64,000 nucleotides of DNA, taken from positions 16,314 to 80,313 of the forward strand of contig ONHB01000010.1 in the NCBI GenBank assembly GCA_900317505.1, written 5' to 3'. The notes under the pieces are model-generated. The model was not told where the DNA came from, searched no databases, and saw only the letters and a list, made by a program, of their open reading frames with translations. Position 1 is the first letter of the stretch, and every line of letters starts with the position of its first letter. Origin of the DNA: an uncultured Lachnospiraceae bacterium. Lineage in GTDB: Bacteria > Bacillota > Clostridia > Lachnospirales > Lachnospiraceae. Positions 18,770 through 29,942 of the stretch are shown here, one piece after another. The position numbers were made by a program, and so were the translations under genes.

Positions 18770-18843
18770 TTGAAACCTCCAAGCTAATACGCAAGCATGG
18801 GACATAACGGTAAACCGCCTGCCCCAAATTGCGTTTTCATATT

Positions 18844-20163
18844 CTAGTCATTCAAGAATCCCTTGTAATTTCTTACTAAAAGCATGGATTCGATCTGTTT
18901 GATTGTCTCTAATACTACACTTACGATAATGATAAGGCTTGTGCCGCCGAATGAAACGCTGGCGCCAAACACACCATTAAAGATGTAAGGAATAACTGCA
19001 ACAATCAGAAGTCCGCATGCTCCGATAAAGATAATATATTTCAGGATCTTATTTAAGTATTCAGTTGTGGGCTTACCAGGTCTGATACCCGGAATAAATC
19101 CACCTGACTTTTTGATGTTGTTGGATACTTCCAATGGATTAAATGTAATGGATGTATAGAAGTAAGCAAAAAAGATTACCAGTAATACATAAACAAGCAA
19201 TCCGATGGAATATACCGGAGTACTGGGTTTGCACCAGTTGTTGGAATTTAATCCTCTTAAAACCTCTCCCCAAAATCCCTTTTCCTGTACATTTAATAAC
19301 TGACAAATGACGATCGGGAACTCCATCAGAGAAGAAGCGAAGATAATCGGGATAACGCCGGCCGTATTGACCTTTAACGGGATAACGGAGCTCTGTCCGC
19401 CTACGGTACGTCTTCCCTGGATTTTCTTAGCATACTGAACCGGAATTTTACGAACGCCGCCATTTAAGATAACGACAAGAACGATCATACCGATTACAAC
19501 AGCTATGATAATAACCGCAGCCACAACTCCAAGTGCGATTGTAGATGCACCCTTTACAAACTGATCAAACAGGTTTGCAAAGTCATTGGGCAGTCTGGAG
19601 ATAATATTGATGATCAGGACGATGGAAATACCATTTCCGACACCTTTTTCCGTAATACGCTCACCAACCCACATTAAGAATGCACTACCGGCTGTTAAAG
19701 CGGCTATAACTACGATGTAGTCAATAACTTCTATGTCACCCTGCAACAGACCCTGATTACCAAAACCGATTGCCATGGCTGATGATTCGATCAGTGCCAG
19801 ACCTACGGTCACATAACGGGTAATTGCCTGAATTTTCTTACGTCCGTCTTCACCATCTTTCTGCATCTCTTCCAATTTCGGAATTGCGATTGTCAGAAGC
19901 TGCATAATAATGGATGATGTAATATAGGGTGTGATATTCAATGCAAGTACAGACATTCTTAAGAAAGAACCACCTGTAAATGCATCAAAAAAGCCAAAAG
20001 TACCAGCTGTCTGCTGTTCAAACCACTGTGAGAAGAAATCTCGGTTTACACCCGGGACGGGTAGTTGACATCCAAAACGGATGACAACTAACATCGCGAA
20101 TGTGAACAGTAATCTGTTACGGACCTCTTTTACTTTAAAGGCATTGGTTAAGGTTTTTAACAT
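18844..20163 (-). CDS. secY: Preprotein translocase subunit SecY
   Basis: 439 residues with ten membrane helices; the plug region and the cytoplasmic loops ([35 protein letters not shown]) are standard. It forms the protein-export channel. Start and rplO stop share one base (TAATG), and the ribosome site AGAGG lies in rplO. Confidence 0.98.
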   Translation of the reverse strand: MLKTLTNAFKVKEVRNRLLFTFAMLVVIRFGCQLPVPGVNRDFFSQWFEQQTAGTFGFFDAFTGGSFLRMSVLALNITPYITSSIIMQLLTIAIPKLEEMQKDGEDGRKKIQAITRYVTVGLALIESSAMAIGFGNQGLLQGDIEVIDYIVVIAALTAGSAFLMWVGERITEKGVGNGISIVLIINIISRLPNDFANLFDQFVKGASTIALGVVAAVIIIAVVIGMIVLVVILNGGVRKIPVQYAKKIQGRRTVGGQSSVIPLKVNTAGVIPIIFASSLMEFPIVICQLLNVQEKGFWGEVLRGLNSNNWCKPSTPVYSIGLLVYVLLVIFFAYFYTSITFNPLEVSNNIKKSGGFIPGIRPGKPTTEYLNKILKYIIFIGACGLLIVAVIPYIFNGVFGASVSFGGTSLIIIVSVVLETIKQIESMLLVRNYKGFLND

Positions 20164-20606
20164 TAAATCACCTCTGCTGTTCCACCAACGGCTTCAATCT
20201 TAGCTTTAGCTGCTTCAGAATAAGCATTTACTTTGACTGTAAGCTTTTTGGTAATCTCTCCGTTTCCGAGGATCTTTACTCCGTCCTTTGCTGCATCGAT
20301 AACGCCTGCTTTGATTAATGCTTCAACATCAACTGTAGCGCCATCTTCAAATTTCTTATCTAATGTAGATAAGTTAATTGCAACGATTTCTTTTGAATTT
20401 CTATTTTTGAAGCCTCTCTTAGGGATTCTTCTGTATAACGGCATCTGACCGCCTTCAAAGCCAACTCTGGGTGCTCCTGAACGAGCCTTCTGTCCTTTGT
20501 GACCTTTACCAGCTGTTTTTCCGTTACCAGATCCATGTCCACGGCCTCTTCTAAAATTATCACTGTGTTTAGAGCCTTCAGCAGGTCTTAAATTTGATAA
20601 TTCCAT
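20163..20606 (-). CDS. rplO: 50S ribosomal protein L15 (uL15)
   Basis: 147 residues from the ATG at 20606 ([14 protein letters not shown]), seven bases after AGGAGG. The glycine-rich [20 protein letters not shown] segment that threads into 23S rRNA is intact. Confidence 0.98.
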   Translation of the reverse strand: MELSNLRPAEGSKHSDNFRRGRGHGSGNGKTAGKGHKGQKARSGAPRVGFEGGQMPLYRRIPKRGFKNRNSKEIVAINLSTLDKKFEDGATVDVEALIKAGVIDAAKDGVKILGNGEITKKLTVKVNAYSEAAKAKIEAVGGTAEVI

Positions 20607-20630
20607 GATCGTACCTCCTTTAGGAATCAA

Positions 20631-20816
20631 TTATGCTTCTTCAACTTTTACTAAATGTTTTACCTGGTCAACCATACCTCTTACAGCTTCGTTGTCCGGT
20701 AATTCAACTGTCTTGTTAACTTTCTTTAATCCTAAAGCGGTAACTGTTGCTTTGTGTTTAGGAATAGCACCGATAGGGGATTTTACTAAAGTCACTTTAA
20801 TTTTCTTATCTGCCAT
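20631..20816 (-). CDS. rpmD: 50S ribosomal protein L30 (uL30)
   Basis: 61 residues, the short bacterial form. KVTLVKSPIGAIPKHKATV and the C-terminal GMVDQVKHLVKVEE are typical. AAGGAGG precedes the ATG; 13 bases after rpsE. Confidence 0.97.
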   Translation of the reverse strand: MADKKIKVTLVKSPIGAIPKHKATVTALGLKKVNKTVELPDNEAVRGMVDQVKHLVKVEEA

Positions 20817-20829
20817 CTTTACTTCCTCC

Positions 20830-21339
20830 TTATGCCATGATTTCGCTTACTGCTTTACCACGCTTGTTAGCTACTTCTTCAGGAGTCTTTAACTGGCTTA
20901 AGCCTTCGATTGTAGCAAGTACAACGTTCTGCTTATTGTTGGAACCTAAAGATTTGGTACGAATATTTTTGATGCCTGCAAGTTCACATACGCTACGAGC
21001 GGGACCGCCGGCAATAACACCAGTACCTTCCGGAGCTTTCTTCAAAAGTACGGATGCACTTCCGAATTTTCCGTAGATATCATGTGTAATACTGTTGTTT
21101 TCATCTAATGCAACGCTGACAAGTCTCTTTGTTGCGTCTTCTTTTCCTTTGCGGATTGCTTCCGGAATTTCAGTAGCTTTTCCAAGACCTGCACCAACGT
21201 GTCCATTGCCGTCACCTACAACAACGAGTGCTGTAAAACGCATGTTACGGCCACCTTTAACTACTTTAGTTACACGTTTGATGGAAACAACTTTTTCTGT
21301 AAGCTCTAAATTGCTTGTATCGATGATTGTTCGTTTCAT
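20830..21339 (-). CDS. rpsE: 30S ribosomal protein S5 (uS5)
   Basis: 169 residues. The double-stranded RNA-binding part ([33 protein letters not shown]) and the C-terminal fold ([18 protein letters not shown]) are standard. It helps decoding accuracy at the mRNA entry site. Confidence 0.98.
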   Translation of the reverse strand: MKRTIIDTSNLELTEKVVSIKRVTKVVKGGRNMRFTALVVVGDGNGHVGAGLGKATEIPEAIRKGKEDATKRLVSVALDENNSITHDIYGKFGSASVLLKKAPEGTGVIAGGPARSVCELAGIKNIRTKSLGSNNKQNVVLATIEGLSQLKTPEEVANKRGKAVSEIMA

Positions 21340-21357
21340 TTAAGTCTGTCTCCCTTC

Positions 21358-21726
21358 CTAAAATTCCAAACCAGCTTCTCTGGCTGCGTCAGCCAAAGCT
21401 GCGATTTTACCTGTGTATACAAAGCCGCCTCTGTCAAAAACAACTGTCTTGATGCCTTTTTCAAGAGCTCTCTTTGCAACTACTGTTCCTAAATATGCTG
21501 CTGCTTCAACGTCATTGGTTTTCTTTAATTCAGTTTTTACGTCTTTTTCAAGTGTAGATGCTGCAACTAATGTATTGCCAACGGTATCGTCGATAATTTG
21601 AGCATACATATGATTATTACTTCTGAAAACAGCCAAACGGGGTCTTTCAGATGTTCCGCTTAAAGAATAACGCATTCTTTTGTGCTTTTTAACACGAATT
21701 TCACTTCTTGATTCTTTATTAACCAT
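21358..21726 (-). CDS. rplR: 50S ribosomal protein L18 (uL18)
   Basis: 122 residues. A basic start, [20 protein letters not shown], and the C-terminal [20 protein letters not shown] motif that binds 5S rRNA. AAGGAG precedes the ATG. Confidence 0.98.
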   Translation of the reverse strand: MVNKESRSEIRVKKHKRMRYSLSGTSERPRLAVFRSNNHMYAQIIDDTVGNTLVAASTLEKDVKTELKKTNDVEAAAYLGTVVAKRALEKGIKTVVFDRGGFVYTGKIAALADAAREAGLEF

Positions 21727-21745
21727 TTTTTACACTCTCCTTATC

Positions 21746-22288
21746 TTATTTCTTACCGGTCTTACCGACTTTACGTCTGATCACTTCATCAGCATACTTA
21801 ATACCTTTACCTTTGTAAGGTTCAGGTCTTCTCTTGTCTCTGATCTCAGCTGCAAACTGACCAACTTTTTCTTTATCGATACCTTTAACGATAATGATGT
21901 TCTGTCCGTCTAAAACTGTCTCAATGCCTTCAGGATCTTCCATTTCAACCGGGTGAGAGTAACCTAAGTTTAAGGTTAATTTTTTGCCCTGTTTTGCTGC
22001 TCTGTAACCAACACCGTTTACTTCAAGTTTCTTTTCAAATCCCTGAGTAACACCAACAACCATGTTGTTGATCAGTGTTCTGGTTAATCCGTGTAAGGAT
22101 TTCATTTTCTTTAAATCGTTAGGTCTGGAAACTACTACTTCAGCACCTTCTACTTTGATATCCATTTCTGAAGGTAACACTCTTTCTAATGTTCCCTTAG
22201 GACCTTTTACAGTCACTTTGTTATTTTCTGCAACCTCTACAGTTACACCTGCAGGAATTGCGATTGGCATTCTTCCTATACGTGACAT
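21746..22288 (-). CDS. rplF: 50S ribosomal protein L6 (uL6)
   Basis: 180 residues, two repeated domains, with the C-terminal [16 protein letters not shown] motif. GGAGG seven bases before the ATG. Unlike its neighbours it is separated from the preceding gene, rpsH, by 248 bases. Confidence 0.98.
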   Translation of the reverse strand: MSRIGRMPIAIPAGVTVEVAENNKVTVKGPKGTLERVLPSEMDIKVEGAEVVVSRPNDLKKMKSLHGLTRTLINNMVVGVTQGFEKKLEVNGVGYRAAKQGKKLTLNLGYSHPVEMEDPEGIETVLDGQNIIIVKGIDKEKVGQFAAEIRDKRRPEPYKGKGIKYADEVIRRKVGKTGKK

Positions 22289-22536
22289 GCCCGTACCTCC
22301 TATAAATTGTTAGGGTTAAGTTGATATAGTTACATTTTTTGACCGTATGTGGTCATAATGCGAAGGAATTGCTTTGCGAGATTAAAAATAAGTCGCCTAG
22401 ATACTGGTTGTATTTAGGAGTGCGACTCCACTAAACTCGAGCGGCGCCCAAAGGGCTTGCTCTCGTTAAGTGTCGCTGCAAGGCTTCGCACTAAGCTTCA
22501 TGCGGCGCTTGCGCTTGCATGAAGCAAGTGCTCAGC
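22289..22536 (-). repeat. Hairpin-rich spacer between rpsH and rplF
   Basis: Most junctions in this operon are 10-25 bases; this one is 248. It carries GCTTCATGC (22495-22503) pairing with GCATGAAGC (22517-22525), extended by GCACT/AGTGC; an imperfect 13-base stem around CCC-AAA-GGG (about 22431-22471); GTCGC-CTAGATAC pairing with GTATTTAG-GCGAC (22392-22426, one mismatch and a bulge); and TGACC/GGTCA near 22340. No reading frame with a ribosome site was found. It may be a degenerate inserted repeat element or an RNA processing/attenuation site. Confidence 0.55.
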
Positions 22537-22938
22537 CTACCACACAAATGCTAATACTTCGCCACCGACCTGAAGCTCTCTTGCTTTCTTGTCAGTGATT
22601 ACACCCTGGTTGGTAGAGAGGATTGCGATACCGAGACCACCTAATACTTTAGGAAGATCTTCTTTACCAGCATAAACTCTTAAACCGGGTTTGGAAATTC
22701 TCTTGATTCCGGAAATGATCTTATCGTTTTTGTCTTCACCGTATTTTAATGTGATGTGAAGAGTTTTGAAGTTTCCGTCTTCAACTAAATCATATTTCTG
22801 AATATATCCTTCGTCAACTAAGATATTTGCGATTGCAATTTTCATCTTAGAAGCAGGAACATCTACTGTATCATGTTTTGCAGTATTTGCATTACGAATT
22901 CTTGTAAGCATATCTGCAATGGGATCACTCATTGCCAT
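22537..22938 (-). CDS. rpsH: 30S ribosomal protein S8 (uS8)
   Basis: 133 residues. [16 protein letters not shown] start and the C-terminal [15 protein letters not shown] motif are standard. S8 represses the spc operon in enterobacteria; no matching site was looked for here. GGAGG eight bases before the ATG. Confidence 0.98.
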   Translation of the reverse strand: MAMSDPIADMLTRIRNANTAKHDTVDVPASKMKIAIANILVDEGYIQKYDLVEDGNFKTLHITLKYGEDKNDKIISGIKRISKPGLRVYAGKEDLPKVLGGLGIAILSTNQGVITDKKARELQVGGEVLAFVW

Positions 22939-22961
22939 GTTAGTTGCCTCCTTTTCTCTTT

Positions 22962-23147
22962 TTACCAGCTAGCTTTCTTAACGCCCGGGATCTGTCCCTT
23001 GTATGCTAACTCACGGAAGCAAACTCTACAGATACCATATTTTCTAAGGACTGAATGAGGACGTCCACAAACTCTGCAACGTGTATATTCTCTGGTAGAG
23101 AATTTAGCAGGACGCTGCTGTTTCACTTTCATTGCTTTCTTAGCCAT
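22962..23147 (-). CDS. rpsZ: 30S ribosomal protein S14, zinc-binding form (uS14)
   Basis: 61 residues with two CxxC pairs (RCRVCGRPH and ICRVCF), the short zinc-containing type. It ends with the family motif [11 protein letters not shown]. 16 bases after rplE. Confidence 0.98.
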   Translation of the reverse strand: MAKKAMKVKQQRPAKFSTREYTRCRVCGRPHSVLRKYGICRVCFRELAYKGQIPGVKKASW

Positions 23148-23163
23148 GCGAATTTACCTCCTA

Positions 23164-23703
23164 TTATTTTTCAAACGGCATGTTGAATAATTTCAATAAC
23201 TCACGAGCTTCTTCATCAGTTTTGGCTGTTGTAACGAAGATTACATCCATACCTCTTACCTTATCGACTTTATCATATTCGATTTCGGGGAAGATGATCT
23301 GCTCTTTAATACCAAGTGCATAATTTCCTCTGCCGTCAAATGCGTTGGGATTAACACCTCTAAAGTCACGTACACGAGGTAATGCAAGGTTTACTAAACG
23401 ATCTAAAAACTCATACATCTTCTCACCACGTAATGTAACTTTACATCCAATTGCCTGACCTTCTCTGATCTTGAAGTTAGCAACTGACTTTTTAGCCTTT
23501 GTTGTGATAACTTTCTGACCGGTGATTGTCTCCATGTCTTTAATGGCTGTTTCCAGAGCTTTGGCATTGTCTTTTGCTTCGCCAACACCCATGTTGATAA
23601 CGATCTTATCAAGCTTCGGAACTTCCATGATATTTTTATAACCAAACTTTTTGATCATAGCGTCTACGATCTCGTCTTTGTACATATCTTTAAGTCTGCT
23701 CAC
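23164..23703 (-). CDS. rplE: 50S ribosomal protein L5 (uL5)
   Basis: 179 residues with a GTG start at 23703, eight bases after [39 protein letters not shown] and [17 protein letters not shown] are standard. It binds 5S rRNA and the P-site tRNA. Confidence 0.98.
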   Translation of the reverse strand: MSRLKDMYKDEIVDAMIKKFGYKNIMEVPKLDKIVINMGVGEAKDNAKALETAIKDMETITGQKVITTKAKKSVANFKIREGQAIGCKVTLRGEKMYEFLDRLVNLALPRVRDFRGVNPNAFDGRGNYALGIKEQIIFPEIEYDKVDKVRGMDVIFVTTAKTDEEARELLKLFNMPFEK

Positions 23704-23719
23704 GAACTAGACCTCCTTC

Positions 23720-24028
23720 CTATTTGTCAATAACCTCTCCGGTTGCTTTTGCATAACGTACTTTCTTGCCGTCTTCGAACTTAAAGCCAACTCTTGTAGC
23801 TTTGCCGCCTACAACTAACATAACGTTGGATGCATCAATCGGGGCCTCTTTTTCGATTCTGCCACCTGCCTGATTAGCAGCTGAAGGTTTTGCATGTTTG
23901 GTAACTACGTTTACGCCTTCAACAACGATCTTGTTGTTTTTGGGATCTACGGAGATTACTTTACCTTCTTTGTCTTTATTTTTTCCTGCGATAACTTTAA
24001 CTGTGTCGCCTTTTTTAATCTTTAACAT
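23720..24028 (-). CDS. rplX: 50S ribosomal protein L24 (uL24)
   Basis: 102 residues with a KOW motif at the start ([20 protein letters not shown]). It starts assembly of the large subunit. AGGAGG before the ATG; 11 bases after rplN. Confidence 0.98.
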   Translation of the reverse strand: MLKIKKGDTVKVIAGKNKDKEGKVISVDPKNNKIVVEGVNVVTKHAKPSAANQAGGRIEKEAPIDASNVMLVVGGKATRVGFKFEDGKKVRYAKATGEVIDK

Positions 24029-24039
24029 TACGGCACCTC

Positions 24040-24408
24040 CTATAATACTTCGGGAGCTAAAGAAACGATTTTCATGAACTGTTTGTCACGAAGTTCTCTT
24101 GCTACCGGTCCGAAAATACGTGTTCCTCTGGGAGTCTTGTCATCTTTAATGATAACTGCTGCATTTTCATCGAATTTGATATAAGATCCGTCTTTACGAC
24201 GAGCGCCTTTAACTGAACGAACAACAACTGCCTTCACAACATCGCCTTTTTTAACAACACCGCCGGGTGTTGCATCTTTAACAGAAGCAACGATGATATC
24301 TCCGATGTTCGCATATCTTCTTGTTGATCCACCCATAACACGAATGCAAAGTAATTCTTTAGCACCTGTGTTATCAGCAACTTTAAGTCTGCTTTCCTGC
24401 TGAATCAT
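24040..24408 (-). CDS. rplN: 50S ribosomal protein L14 (uL14)
   Basis: 122 residues, the exact usual length. [20 protein letters not shown] and the C-terminal [20 protein letters not shown] are standard. Confidence 0.98.
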   Translation of the reverse strand: MIQQESRLKVADNTGAKELLCIRVMGGSTRRYANIGDIIVASVKDATPGGVVKKGDVVKAVVVRSVKGARRKDGSYIKFDENAAVIIKDDKTPRGTRIFGPVARELRDKQFMKIVSLAPEVL

Positions 24409-24430
24409 GCCAATTCTCCTTCCTAAAAGC

Positions 24431-24688
24431 TTATTTAGCTCTTTCTACGATTTCAACAAGTCTCCATCTTTTATCTTTAGATAAAGGTCTTGTTTCCATT
24501 ACTTTAACGGTATCGCCAATGTTACATTCGTTGTTTTCGTCATGAGCTTTTAATTTGTAAGTTCTCTTTACGATCTTTTTGTAAAGAGGATGCTTTACAT
24601 GGTCTTCTACAGCAACAACGATTGTTTTCTGCATTTTATTGCTTACGACCTTACCGGTACGTGTTTTTCTTAAATTTCTTTCTTCCAC
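24431..24688 (-). CDS. rpsQ: 30S ribosomal protein S17 (uS17)
   Basis: 85 residues with a GTG start at 24688, eight bases after [23 protein letters not shown] and the [16 protein letters not shown] motif are standard for this OB-fold protein. Confidence 0.98.
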   Translation of the reverse strand: MEERNLRKTRTGKVVSNKMQKTIVVAVEDHVKHPLYKKIVKRTYKLKAHDENNECNIGDTVKVMETRPLSKDKRWRLVEIVERAK

Positions 24689-24713
24689 GATTTATTCTCC
24701 TTCCTGTCGAGAA

Positions 24714-24923
24714 TTATTCTGCAACACTGTTTTTCTGTGTGATAACAGTCTGAATTCTTGCGATGTTCTTGCGAACTTCTTTGATTCTGCTTGTGTTATC
24801 CAGCTGGTTTGTTGCATTTTGGAATCTCAAATTGAAAAGTTCTTTCTTGGCAGCTGTTAATTCTTCTGCTAATTCAGTAACAGATTTAGCCTGTAAATCT
24901 TCTACATATTTATTAGTTTTCAT
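24714..24923 (-). CDS. rpmC: 50S ribosomal protein L29 (uL29)
   Basis: 69 residues from the ATG at 24923 ([14 protein letters not shown]), which lies inside the end of rplP; overlap 11 bases. Longer upstream reading is rplP in another frame. The [19 protein letters not shown] motif is standard. Confidence 0.97.
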   Translation of the reverse strand: MKTNKYVEDLQAKSVTELAEELTAAKKELFNLRFQNATNQLDNTSRIKEVRKNIARIQTVITQKNSVAE

Positions 24924-25350
24924 TTGATACACCGCCTTCCAAATCTGCTTTTGAAACAATTTTGCACTTGCAGGGGAGCTTGTGAGTTGCAAGACGTAAC
25001 GCTTCTCTTGCTGTCTCTTCCGGAACGCCGGCAATTTCAAACATTACACGTCCGGGCTTTACAACTGCTACCCAATATTCAAGAGTACCTTTACCGGAAC
25101 CCATACGAGTTTCAGCAGGTTTACTTGTAACCGGTTTATCCGGGAAAATTTTGATCCAAACGCGACCACCACGTTTGATATAACGTGTCATAGCAATACG
25201 GGCTGCCTCAATCTGGTTGGATTTGATCCAGCAGGGCTCCAGTGCTACGATACCATATTCGCCGTAAGTAATTGTATTACCTTTTGTACATTTTCCGGCC
25301 ATAGAACCACGGAACTGTTTACGACGTTTAACTCTTTTAGGCATTAACAT
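24913..25350 (-). CDS. rplP: 50S ribosomal protein L16 (uL16)
   Basis: 145 residues, start [15 protein letters not shown]. The first ATG shares bases with the rpsC stop (TAATG), which favours it over the ATG two codons later. The [20 protein letters not shown] segment near the A-site tRNA is intact. Confidence 0.97.
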   Translation of the reverse strand: MLMPKRVKRRKQFRGSMAGKCTKGNTITYGEYGIVALEPCWIKSNQIEAARIAMTRYIKRGGRVWIKIFPDKPVTSKPAETRMGSGKGTLEYWVAVVKPGRVMFEIAGVPEETAREALRLATHKLPCKCKIVSKADLEGGVSNEN

Positions 25351-26006
25351 TATTTATCGCTCCCTTCCTTATTTCCTTTAGTAGGAAGTACTTCGCCTTT
25401 GTAGATCCAAACCTTAACACCAACTTTACCATAAGTTGTATCTGCTTCAGCGAAACCATAGTCAATATCTGCTCTTAATGTCTGAAGCGGAATAGTACCT
25501 TCGCTGTAGAACTCTGTACGAGCCATATCAGCACCGCCAAGACGTCCGCTACAAGATGCTTTGATACCAAGTGCACCGCTCTTCATTGTACGAGACATGC
25601 AGGATTTCATAGCACGTCTGAATGTGATACGGTTTTCAAGCTGCTGAGCAATGTTTTCAGCAACAAGCTGAGCATCTCTGTCGGGTTTCTTGATTTCTTT
25701 GATATCTACAGAAACTTTCTTGCCAGTCATCTTAGCAAGTTCCTGTTTGGTAACTTCGATTTCAGCTCCACCTTTACCGATTACAACACCGGGCTTAGCT
25801 GTGTAAAGAATAACTTTAATTCTGTCAGACTGTCTTTCGATTTCGATCTTAGAAACGCCTGCGCTGTATAATTTTTTCTTAAGGTATTTTCTGATATCGT
25901 AATCTTCAACCAAGTAGTCAGCGAACTCTGCATCAGCATACCATTTAGAATCCCAATCTTTGATAACGCCGACTCTAATTCCATGAGGATTAACTTTCTG
26001 TCCCAT
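25350..26006 (-). CDS. rpsC: 30S ribosomal protein S3 (uS3)
   Basis: 218 residues with the KH domain motif [18 protein letters not shown] near 72-90 and the C-terminal [20 protein letters not shown]. It sits at the mRNA entrance. Confidence 0.98.
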   Translation of the reverse strand: MGQKVNPHGIRVGVIKDWDSKWYADAEFADYLVEDYDIRKYLKKKLYSAGVSKIEIERQSDRIKVILYTAKPGVVIGKGGAEIEVTKQELAKMTGKKVSVDIKEIKKPDRDAQLVAENIAQQLENRITFRRAMKSCMSRTMKSGALGIKASCSGRLGGADMARTEFYSEGTIPLQTLRADIDYGFAEADTTYGKVGVKVWIYKGEVLPTKGNKEGSDK

Positions 26007-26017
26007 TACTTTTCCTC

Positions 26018-26404
26018 CTATCTTTCATCAAGCACGATTGTAATGTGGCTTGTTCTCTTTAAGATTCTGTAAGCTCTACCCTGTGCTCTGGGCTGTACAC
26101 GTTTCATTGTGGGGCCCTGGTTTGCGTAGCACTCAGCAATATAAAGCTTATCAGCGCTCATATGATTGTTGTTTTCTGCATTAGCAACTGCAGATTCTAA
26201 TAATTTCTTAATTACGCTGGATGCATATCTGGGATTGTATGCTAAAATACCGATTGCTGTCTCAACGTCTTTACCTCTGATGGCATCTAATACGAAACAT
26301 GCTTTCTGAACAGGAATTCTAGCGTAAGAAATCTTAGCGCTGGGTCTTGTGTCCTTATTCGCATTTCTTTCTCTTTTAATCTGGGATCTATGTCCTTTTG
26401 CCAT
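26018..26404 (-). CDS. rplV: 50S ribosomal protein L22 (uL22)
   Basis: 128 residues. The hairpin that lines the peptide exit tunnel ([19 protein letters not shown]) is intact, followed by [17 protein letters not shown] before the ATG. Confidence 0.98.
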   Translation of the reverse strand: MAKGHRSQIKRERNANKDTRPSAKISYARIPVQKACFVLDAIRGKDVETAIGILAYNPRYASSVIKKLLESAVANAENNNHMSADKLYIAECYANQGPTMKRVQPRAQGRAYRILKRTSHITIVLDER

Positions 26405-26424
26405 GGATAAAACCTCCTTTCAAA

Positions 26425-26706
26425 TTATCTAACCTTAGATTTCTTTTCGTCTTTTCCATGTCCTCTATAAGTTCTGGTTGCAACGAACTCACCGAGCTTG
26501 TGACCAACCATGTCTTCTGTAACATATACAGGCACATGCTTTCTTCCGTCATGAACAGCAAATGTATGTCCTACGAAAGAAGGGAAGATTGTAGAACGAC
26601 GAGACCAGGTTTTGATAACTTGTTTCTGTCCTGCTTCGTTCATAGCATCAACTTTTTTCAGTAAGCTTGCGTCTGCAAAGGGTCCTTTTTTAAGTGATCT
26701 AGCCAT
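26425..26706 (-). CDS. rpsS: 30S ribosomal protein S19 (uS19)
   Basis: 93 residues. [19 protein letters not shown] start and [17 protein letters not shown] motif (here [20 protein letters not shown]) are standard. 16 bases after rplB. Confidence 0.98.
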   Translation of the reverse strand: MARSLKKGPFADASLLKKVDAMNEAGQKQVIKTWSRRSTIFPSFVGHTFAVHDGRKHVPVYVTEDMVGHKLGEFVATRTYRGHGKDEKKSKVR

Positions 26707-26722
26707 TGTGATTCCTCCTTAA

Positions 26723-27568
26723 TTACTTAATTGCTTTTCCGTCTCTGCGTCTTACGATTAACTTGTTGGACTGTTTCTTTCTCTTACGAGTCTTAAGACC
26801 GAGAGCAGGTTTACCCCAAGGTGTGCTCGGACCGGGACGACCGATACCGGTTTTACCTTCACCACCACCATGCGGATGGTCGTTGGGGTTCATAACGGAA
26901 CCACGAACGGTAGGGCGGATACCCATGTGACGTTTACGTCCTGCTTTACCAATTTTGATCAGGTTGTGATCGCCGTTGCCTACAACACCGATTGTTGCGC
27001 GGCATCCGATCGGAACCATTCTCATTTCGCCTGAAGGAAGACGTAATGTTGCGTATTTTCCTTCTTTAGCCATAAGCTGTGCACTGTTACCAGCGGAACG
27101 AACCATCTGTCCGCCTTTACCAGGCATCAACTCGATGTTGTGTACCAAAGTACCAACCGGAATATCTGCTAATGCTAAGCAGTTTCCTACTCTAACTTCT
27201 GCTTCTGCACCACTCATAACAGTCATACCGTCTGTTAATCCTTCGGGAGCAAGAATATATGCTTTTTCGCCGTCTGCGTAGCAGATCAGTGCGATGTTAG
27301 CTGTTCTGTTCGGATCATATTCGATACCGATTACTTTTGCAGGGATACCATCTTTTTTATTTCTCTTAAAATCGATGATTCTGTATTTCTGGCGGTTACC
27401 GCCTCCCTGATGTCTGACAGTGATTTTTCCCTGATTGTTACGTCCGGCATTTTTCTTTTTAGAAGCCAAAAGAGATTTCTCCGGAGTTTTCTTTGTGATT
27501 TCGGAAAAATCAGAACCGGTCATATTTCTACGGGACGGTGTATAGGGATTATATGTTTTAATACCCAT
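26723..27568 (-). CDS. rplB: 50S ribosomal protein L2 (uL2)
   Basis: 281 residues from the ATG at 27568 ([14 protein letters not shown]), eight bases after AGGAG; an in-frame start eight codons upstream lacks a signal. The peptidyl-transferase-centre region [21 protein letters not shown] motif is present ([19 protein letters not shown], with the conserved histidine). Confidence 0.98.
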   Translation of the reverse strand: MGIKTYNPYTPSRRNMTGSDFSEITKKTPEKSLLASKKKNAGRNNQGKITVRHQGGGNRQKYRIIDFKRNKKDGIPAKVIGIEYDPNRTANIALICYADGEKAYILAPEGLTDGMTVMSGAEAEVRVGNCLALADIPVGTLVHNIELMPGKGGQMVRSAGNSAQLMAKEGKYATLRLPSGEMRMVPIGCRATIGVVGNGDHNLIKIGKAGRKRHMGIRPTVRGSVMNPNDHPHGGGEGKTGIGRPGPSTPWGKPALGLKTRKRKKQSNKLIVRRRDGKAIK

Positions 27569-27627
27569 TGTTGTTTCTCCTTTCGATTGCATTTATCATC
27601 ACGCTTGTGTGCGTATGGGCGGGCATC

Positions 27628-27927
27628 TTATAAACCTGCGAAGATTTCGATGTCCTTACTATCCTCTGTAAGCCAAACAATAGCTTTTTTGGTCTTAGCT
27701 GTTTTGCCGTATACAAGACCACGTCTCTTTGTCTTACCATCGTAATTCATGGTGTTGACTTTAGCTACCTTTGTTCCTTCGAACATTTTTTCAACAGCTT
27801 CTTTGATCTGTGATTTGTTTGCTTCAGGATGAACTAAGAATGTGTATTTCTTTTCTCCCATGCCAGCCATACTCTTTTCAGTAATAACCGGTTTCTGGAT
27901 TACGTCATAATACATGATTGCTGCCAT
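27628..27927 (-). CDS. rplW: 50S ribosomal protein L23 (uL23)
   Basis: 99 residues. [13 protein letters not shown] start; it forms part of the docking site for chaperones and the signal recognition particle at the tunnel exit. Start and rplD stop overlap (TAATG). Confidence 0.98.
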   Translation of the reverse strand: MAAIMYYDVIQKPVITEKSMAGMGEKKYTFLVHPEANKSQIKEAVEKMFEGTKVAKVNTMNYDGKTKRRGLVYGKTAKTKKAIVWLTEDSKDIEIFAGL

Positions 27928-28547
27928 TATGCATACACCTCCTCAATCTTTGCAACAGAGTCCTTTGTGAGAACTACTTTCTTTGCTTTCATGATATCGT
28001 ATGTGTTGATTGTGTTTGTAAGAGCTGTATCAACTGCAGCCATGTTTCTAGCAGATAATACTGTATTCTGATCATTGTCAGCTAATACTACAAGACCTGC
28101 TTCAACATTTAAGTTGTCCATAACTGTCTTGAATGCTTTTGTTTTGATCTCGTCAAACTTGAGCTCATCAACTACGACCAGGTTGCCTTCCTGTACTTTG
28201 CTTGTTAAAGCTGATTTTAAAGCAGCCTGTTTTTCTTTTTTGTTTAATCTGATTGTATAATCTCTCGGTACGGGAGCGAATACAACGCCGCCTCCTGTCC
28301 ACTGAGGAGATCTTGTCGAACCCTGTCTAGCATGACCGGTTCCTTTCTGTCTCCAAGGTTTTCTTCCGCCACCTGAAACTTCAGAACGTGTTTTTGCTTT
28401 CTGTGTTCCCTGACGTTTATTTGCAAGCTGTGCAACAACTGCCATGTGTACAAGATGTTCATTTACTTCAACACCAAATACCGCATCGTTTAAATCGATT
28501 GTGCCAACTTCTTTGCCTTCCATATTATAAACAGATACGTTTGCCAT
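27927..28547 (-). CDS. rplD: 50S ribosomal protein L4 (uL4)
   Basis: 206 residues with the exit-tunnel loop [20 protein letters not shown] followed by [12 protein letters not shown]. In enterobacteria L4 represses the S10 operon by binding its leader. AAGGAGG before the ATG. Confidence 0.98.
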   Translation of the reverse strand: MANVSVYNMEGKEVGTIDLNDAVFGVEVNEHLVHMAVVAQLANKRQGTQKAKTRSEVSGGGRKPWRQKGTGHARQGSTRSPQWTGGGVVFAPVPRDYTIRLNKKEKQAALKSALTSKVQEGNLVVVDELKFDEIKTKAFKTVMDNLNVEAGLVVLADNDQNTVLSARNMAAVDTALTNTINTYDIMKAKKVVLTKDSVAKIEEVYA

Positions 28548-28572
28548 CTGAATGGTCCTCCTTTCCTCCTAA

Positions 28573-29256
28573 TTAAGCGTTTACCTTAACGGTTTCTTTG
28601 ATTGTTACTAATGCTTTCTTAGGTCCGGGTACTGCGCCTTTAACCAAAAGCAAATTCTTTTCAGGATCAACCTTAACAACTGTTAAGTTCTGAACTGTTA
28701 CTTTCTTGCATCCCATGTGACCGGGCATTCCTTTTCCTTTAAATACCTTTGAAGGAGAAGAACAAGCACCGTTGGAACCCTGATGACGATGGAACTTGGA
28801 ACCATGAGCCATAGGTCCTCTGTGCTGGCCAAATCTCTTGATAGCGCCCTGGAAGCCTTTTCCTTTGCTGATCGCGCTAGCGTCGATTCTGTCGCCTTCT
28901 GCAAAAATGTCTGCTTTGATCTCGGCACCGAGTGTATACTCTTCTGCGTTTTCGAATTTGAATTCTCTCACATATCTCTTGGATGAAACTCCGGCTTTGT
29001 CAAAATGACCTTTTAAAGCTTTTGTTGTACCATGTCTGTGAACGATTTCTTTCTTGCCTGCTTTGTCTTTGTTGACTGTTTTGTCTTTTTTGTCAACAAA
29101 ACCAACCTGAACTGCTGTGTAACCGTCGTTTTCTTCTGTCTTAACCTGAGTTACAACACAGGGGCCGGCCTGAAGTACGGTAACAGGAATTAAAGCACCG
29201 TCTTCATTGAAGATTTGAGTCATTCCGACTTTTGTTGCTAAAATAGCTTTCTTCAT
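28573..29256 (-). CDS. rplC: 50S ribosomal protein L3 (uL3)
   Basis: 227 residues. [20 protein letters not shown] start and the long loop [19 protein letters not shown] plus [11 protein letters not shown] are standard. AAGGAGG before the ATG. It is 136 bases downstream of rpsJ. Confidence 0.98.
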   Translation of the reverse strand: MKKAILATKVGMTQIFNEDGALIPVTVLQAGPCVVTQVKTEENDGYTAVQVGFVDKKDKTVNKDKAGKKEIVHRHGTTKALKGHFDKAGVSSKRYVREFKFENAEEYTLGAEIKADIFAEGDRIDASAISKGKGFQGAIKRFGQHRGPMAHGSKFHRHQGSNGACSSPSKVFKGKGMPGHMGCKKVTVQNLTVVKVDPEKNLLLVKGAVPGPKKALVTIKETVKVNA

Positions 29257-29392
29257 GTTTTTGCCTCCTTGTTTCTACAGCGGAACGGGTCATCGGTTTC
29301 CCTCACCGTTCATACTAGATCCGGGATCATATAAGTGGAACTTGCGTTGCTTCTATATAAACCTAATAAAGGATCTAATCTGTTACTAAAAA
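29257..29392 (-). other. Folded spacer between rpsJ and rplC
   Basis: 136 bases. TAGATCC (29316-29322) can pair with GGATCTA (29371-29377), enclosing a second stem near ATATAAG/CTATATA, and GAACGG (29283-29288) pairs with CCGTTC (29306-29311). No promoter was identified. It could be an RNA processing or translational control site. Confidence 0.4.
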
Positions 29393-29707
29393 TTATTTCA
29401 TTTTGATGCCGATGAATACACCAGCGGGCATCTCAAGTCTCTGTAATGCATCAACAGTTTTCTGTGTCGGTGCAATTACGTCGATCAGTCTCTTGTGAGT
29501 TCTCTGTTCGAACTGTTCACGCGAATCTTTGTATTTGTGAGTAGCTCTTAAGATGGTAACAACTTCCTTTTTAGTAGGAAGCGGTACAGGGCCACTTACC
29601 TGAGATCCGTTCTTTTTGACTGTTTCGATGATTTTTTTGGCAGATGCATCAACTAATTGATGATCGTAGGCTTTTAATGTAATTCTCATTACCTGCTGAT
29701 TTGCCAT
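29393..29707 (-). CDS. rpsJ: 30S ribosomal protein S10 (uS10)
   Basis: 104 residues from the ATG at 29707 ([18 protein letters not shown]), preceded by AAGGAGG at 11 bases; a further 27 codons of open frame upstream run through the leader and are not protein. S10 also acts with NusB in antitermination. It opens the S10-spc-alpha superoperon. The usual rpsL-rpsG-fusA-tuf block is not upstream; a proline transporter is. Confidence 0.97.
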   Translation of the reverse strand: MANQQVMRITLKAYDHQLVDASAKKIIETVKKNGSQVSGPVPLPTKKEVVTILRATHKYKDSREQFEQRTHKRLIDVIAPTQKTVDALQRLEMPAGVFIGIKMK

Positions 29708-29942
29708 AAAAAAAGTCGCCTCCTTTTCGCACTTTTTTGATTGAAGTACGACAAGCGGTGACTGTACACTCTCCCGTGTGTGTCGCAATGACTTTCACAC
29801 GTCGTTTCTATCCTCGGATAGACTTTTTTGATTTGTACAGTGACTTGCCGTCAGTTTCCTAACTTGACATTCGCTCCACGGAAAACCTGCAACTATGTGC
29901 AGCAACCTCACGCTTCATAGCTATCATGCCACAGCACTTGAT
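29708..29942 (-). promoter_or_regulatory. Leader of the S10 superoperon, candidate autoregulatory RNA
   Basis: About 230 bases. A long-range stem ACTGTACA/TGTACAGT (29761-29768 with 29834-29841) closes a three-way junction holding CTATCC-GA-GGATAG (29808-29821) and CGTGTG/CACACG (29775-29782 with 29796-29801). It sits directly before rpsJ, where other bacteria have L4-controlled leaders. Target protein unknown. Confidence 0.5.

Noticed and set aside
29708..29788. 27-codon N-terminal extension of S10
   Set aside because: It reads through the structured leader; the ATG at 29707 with AAGGAGG gives the normal protein length.
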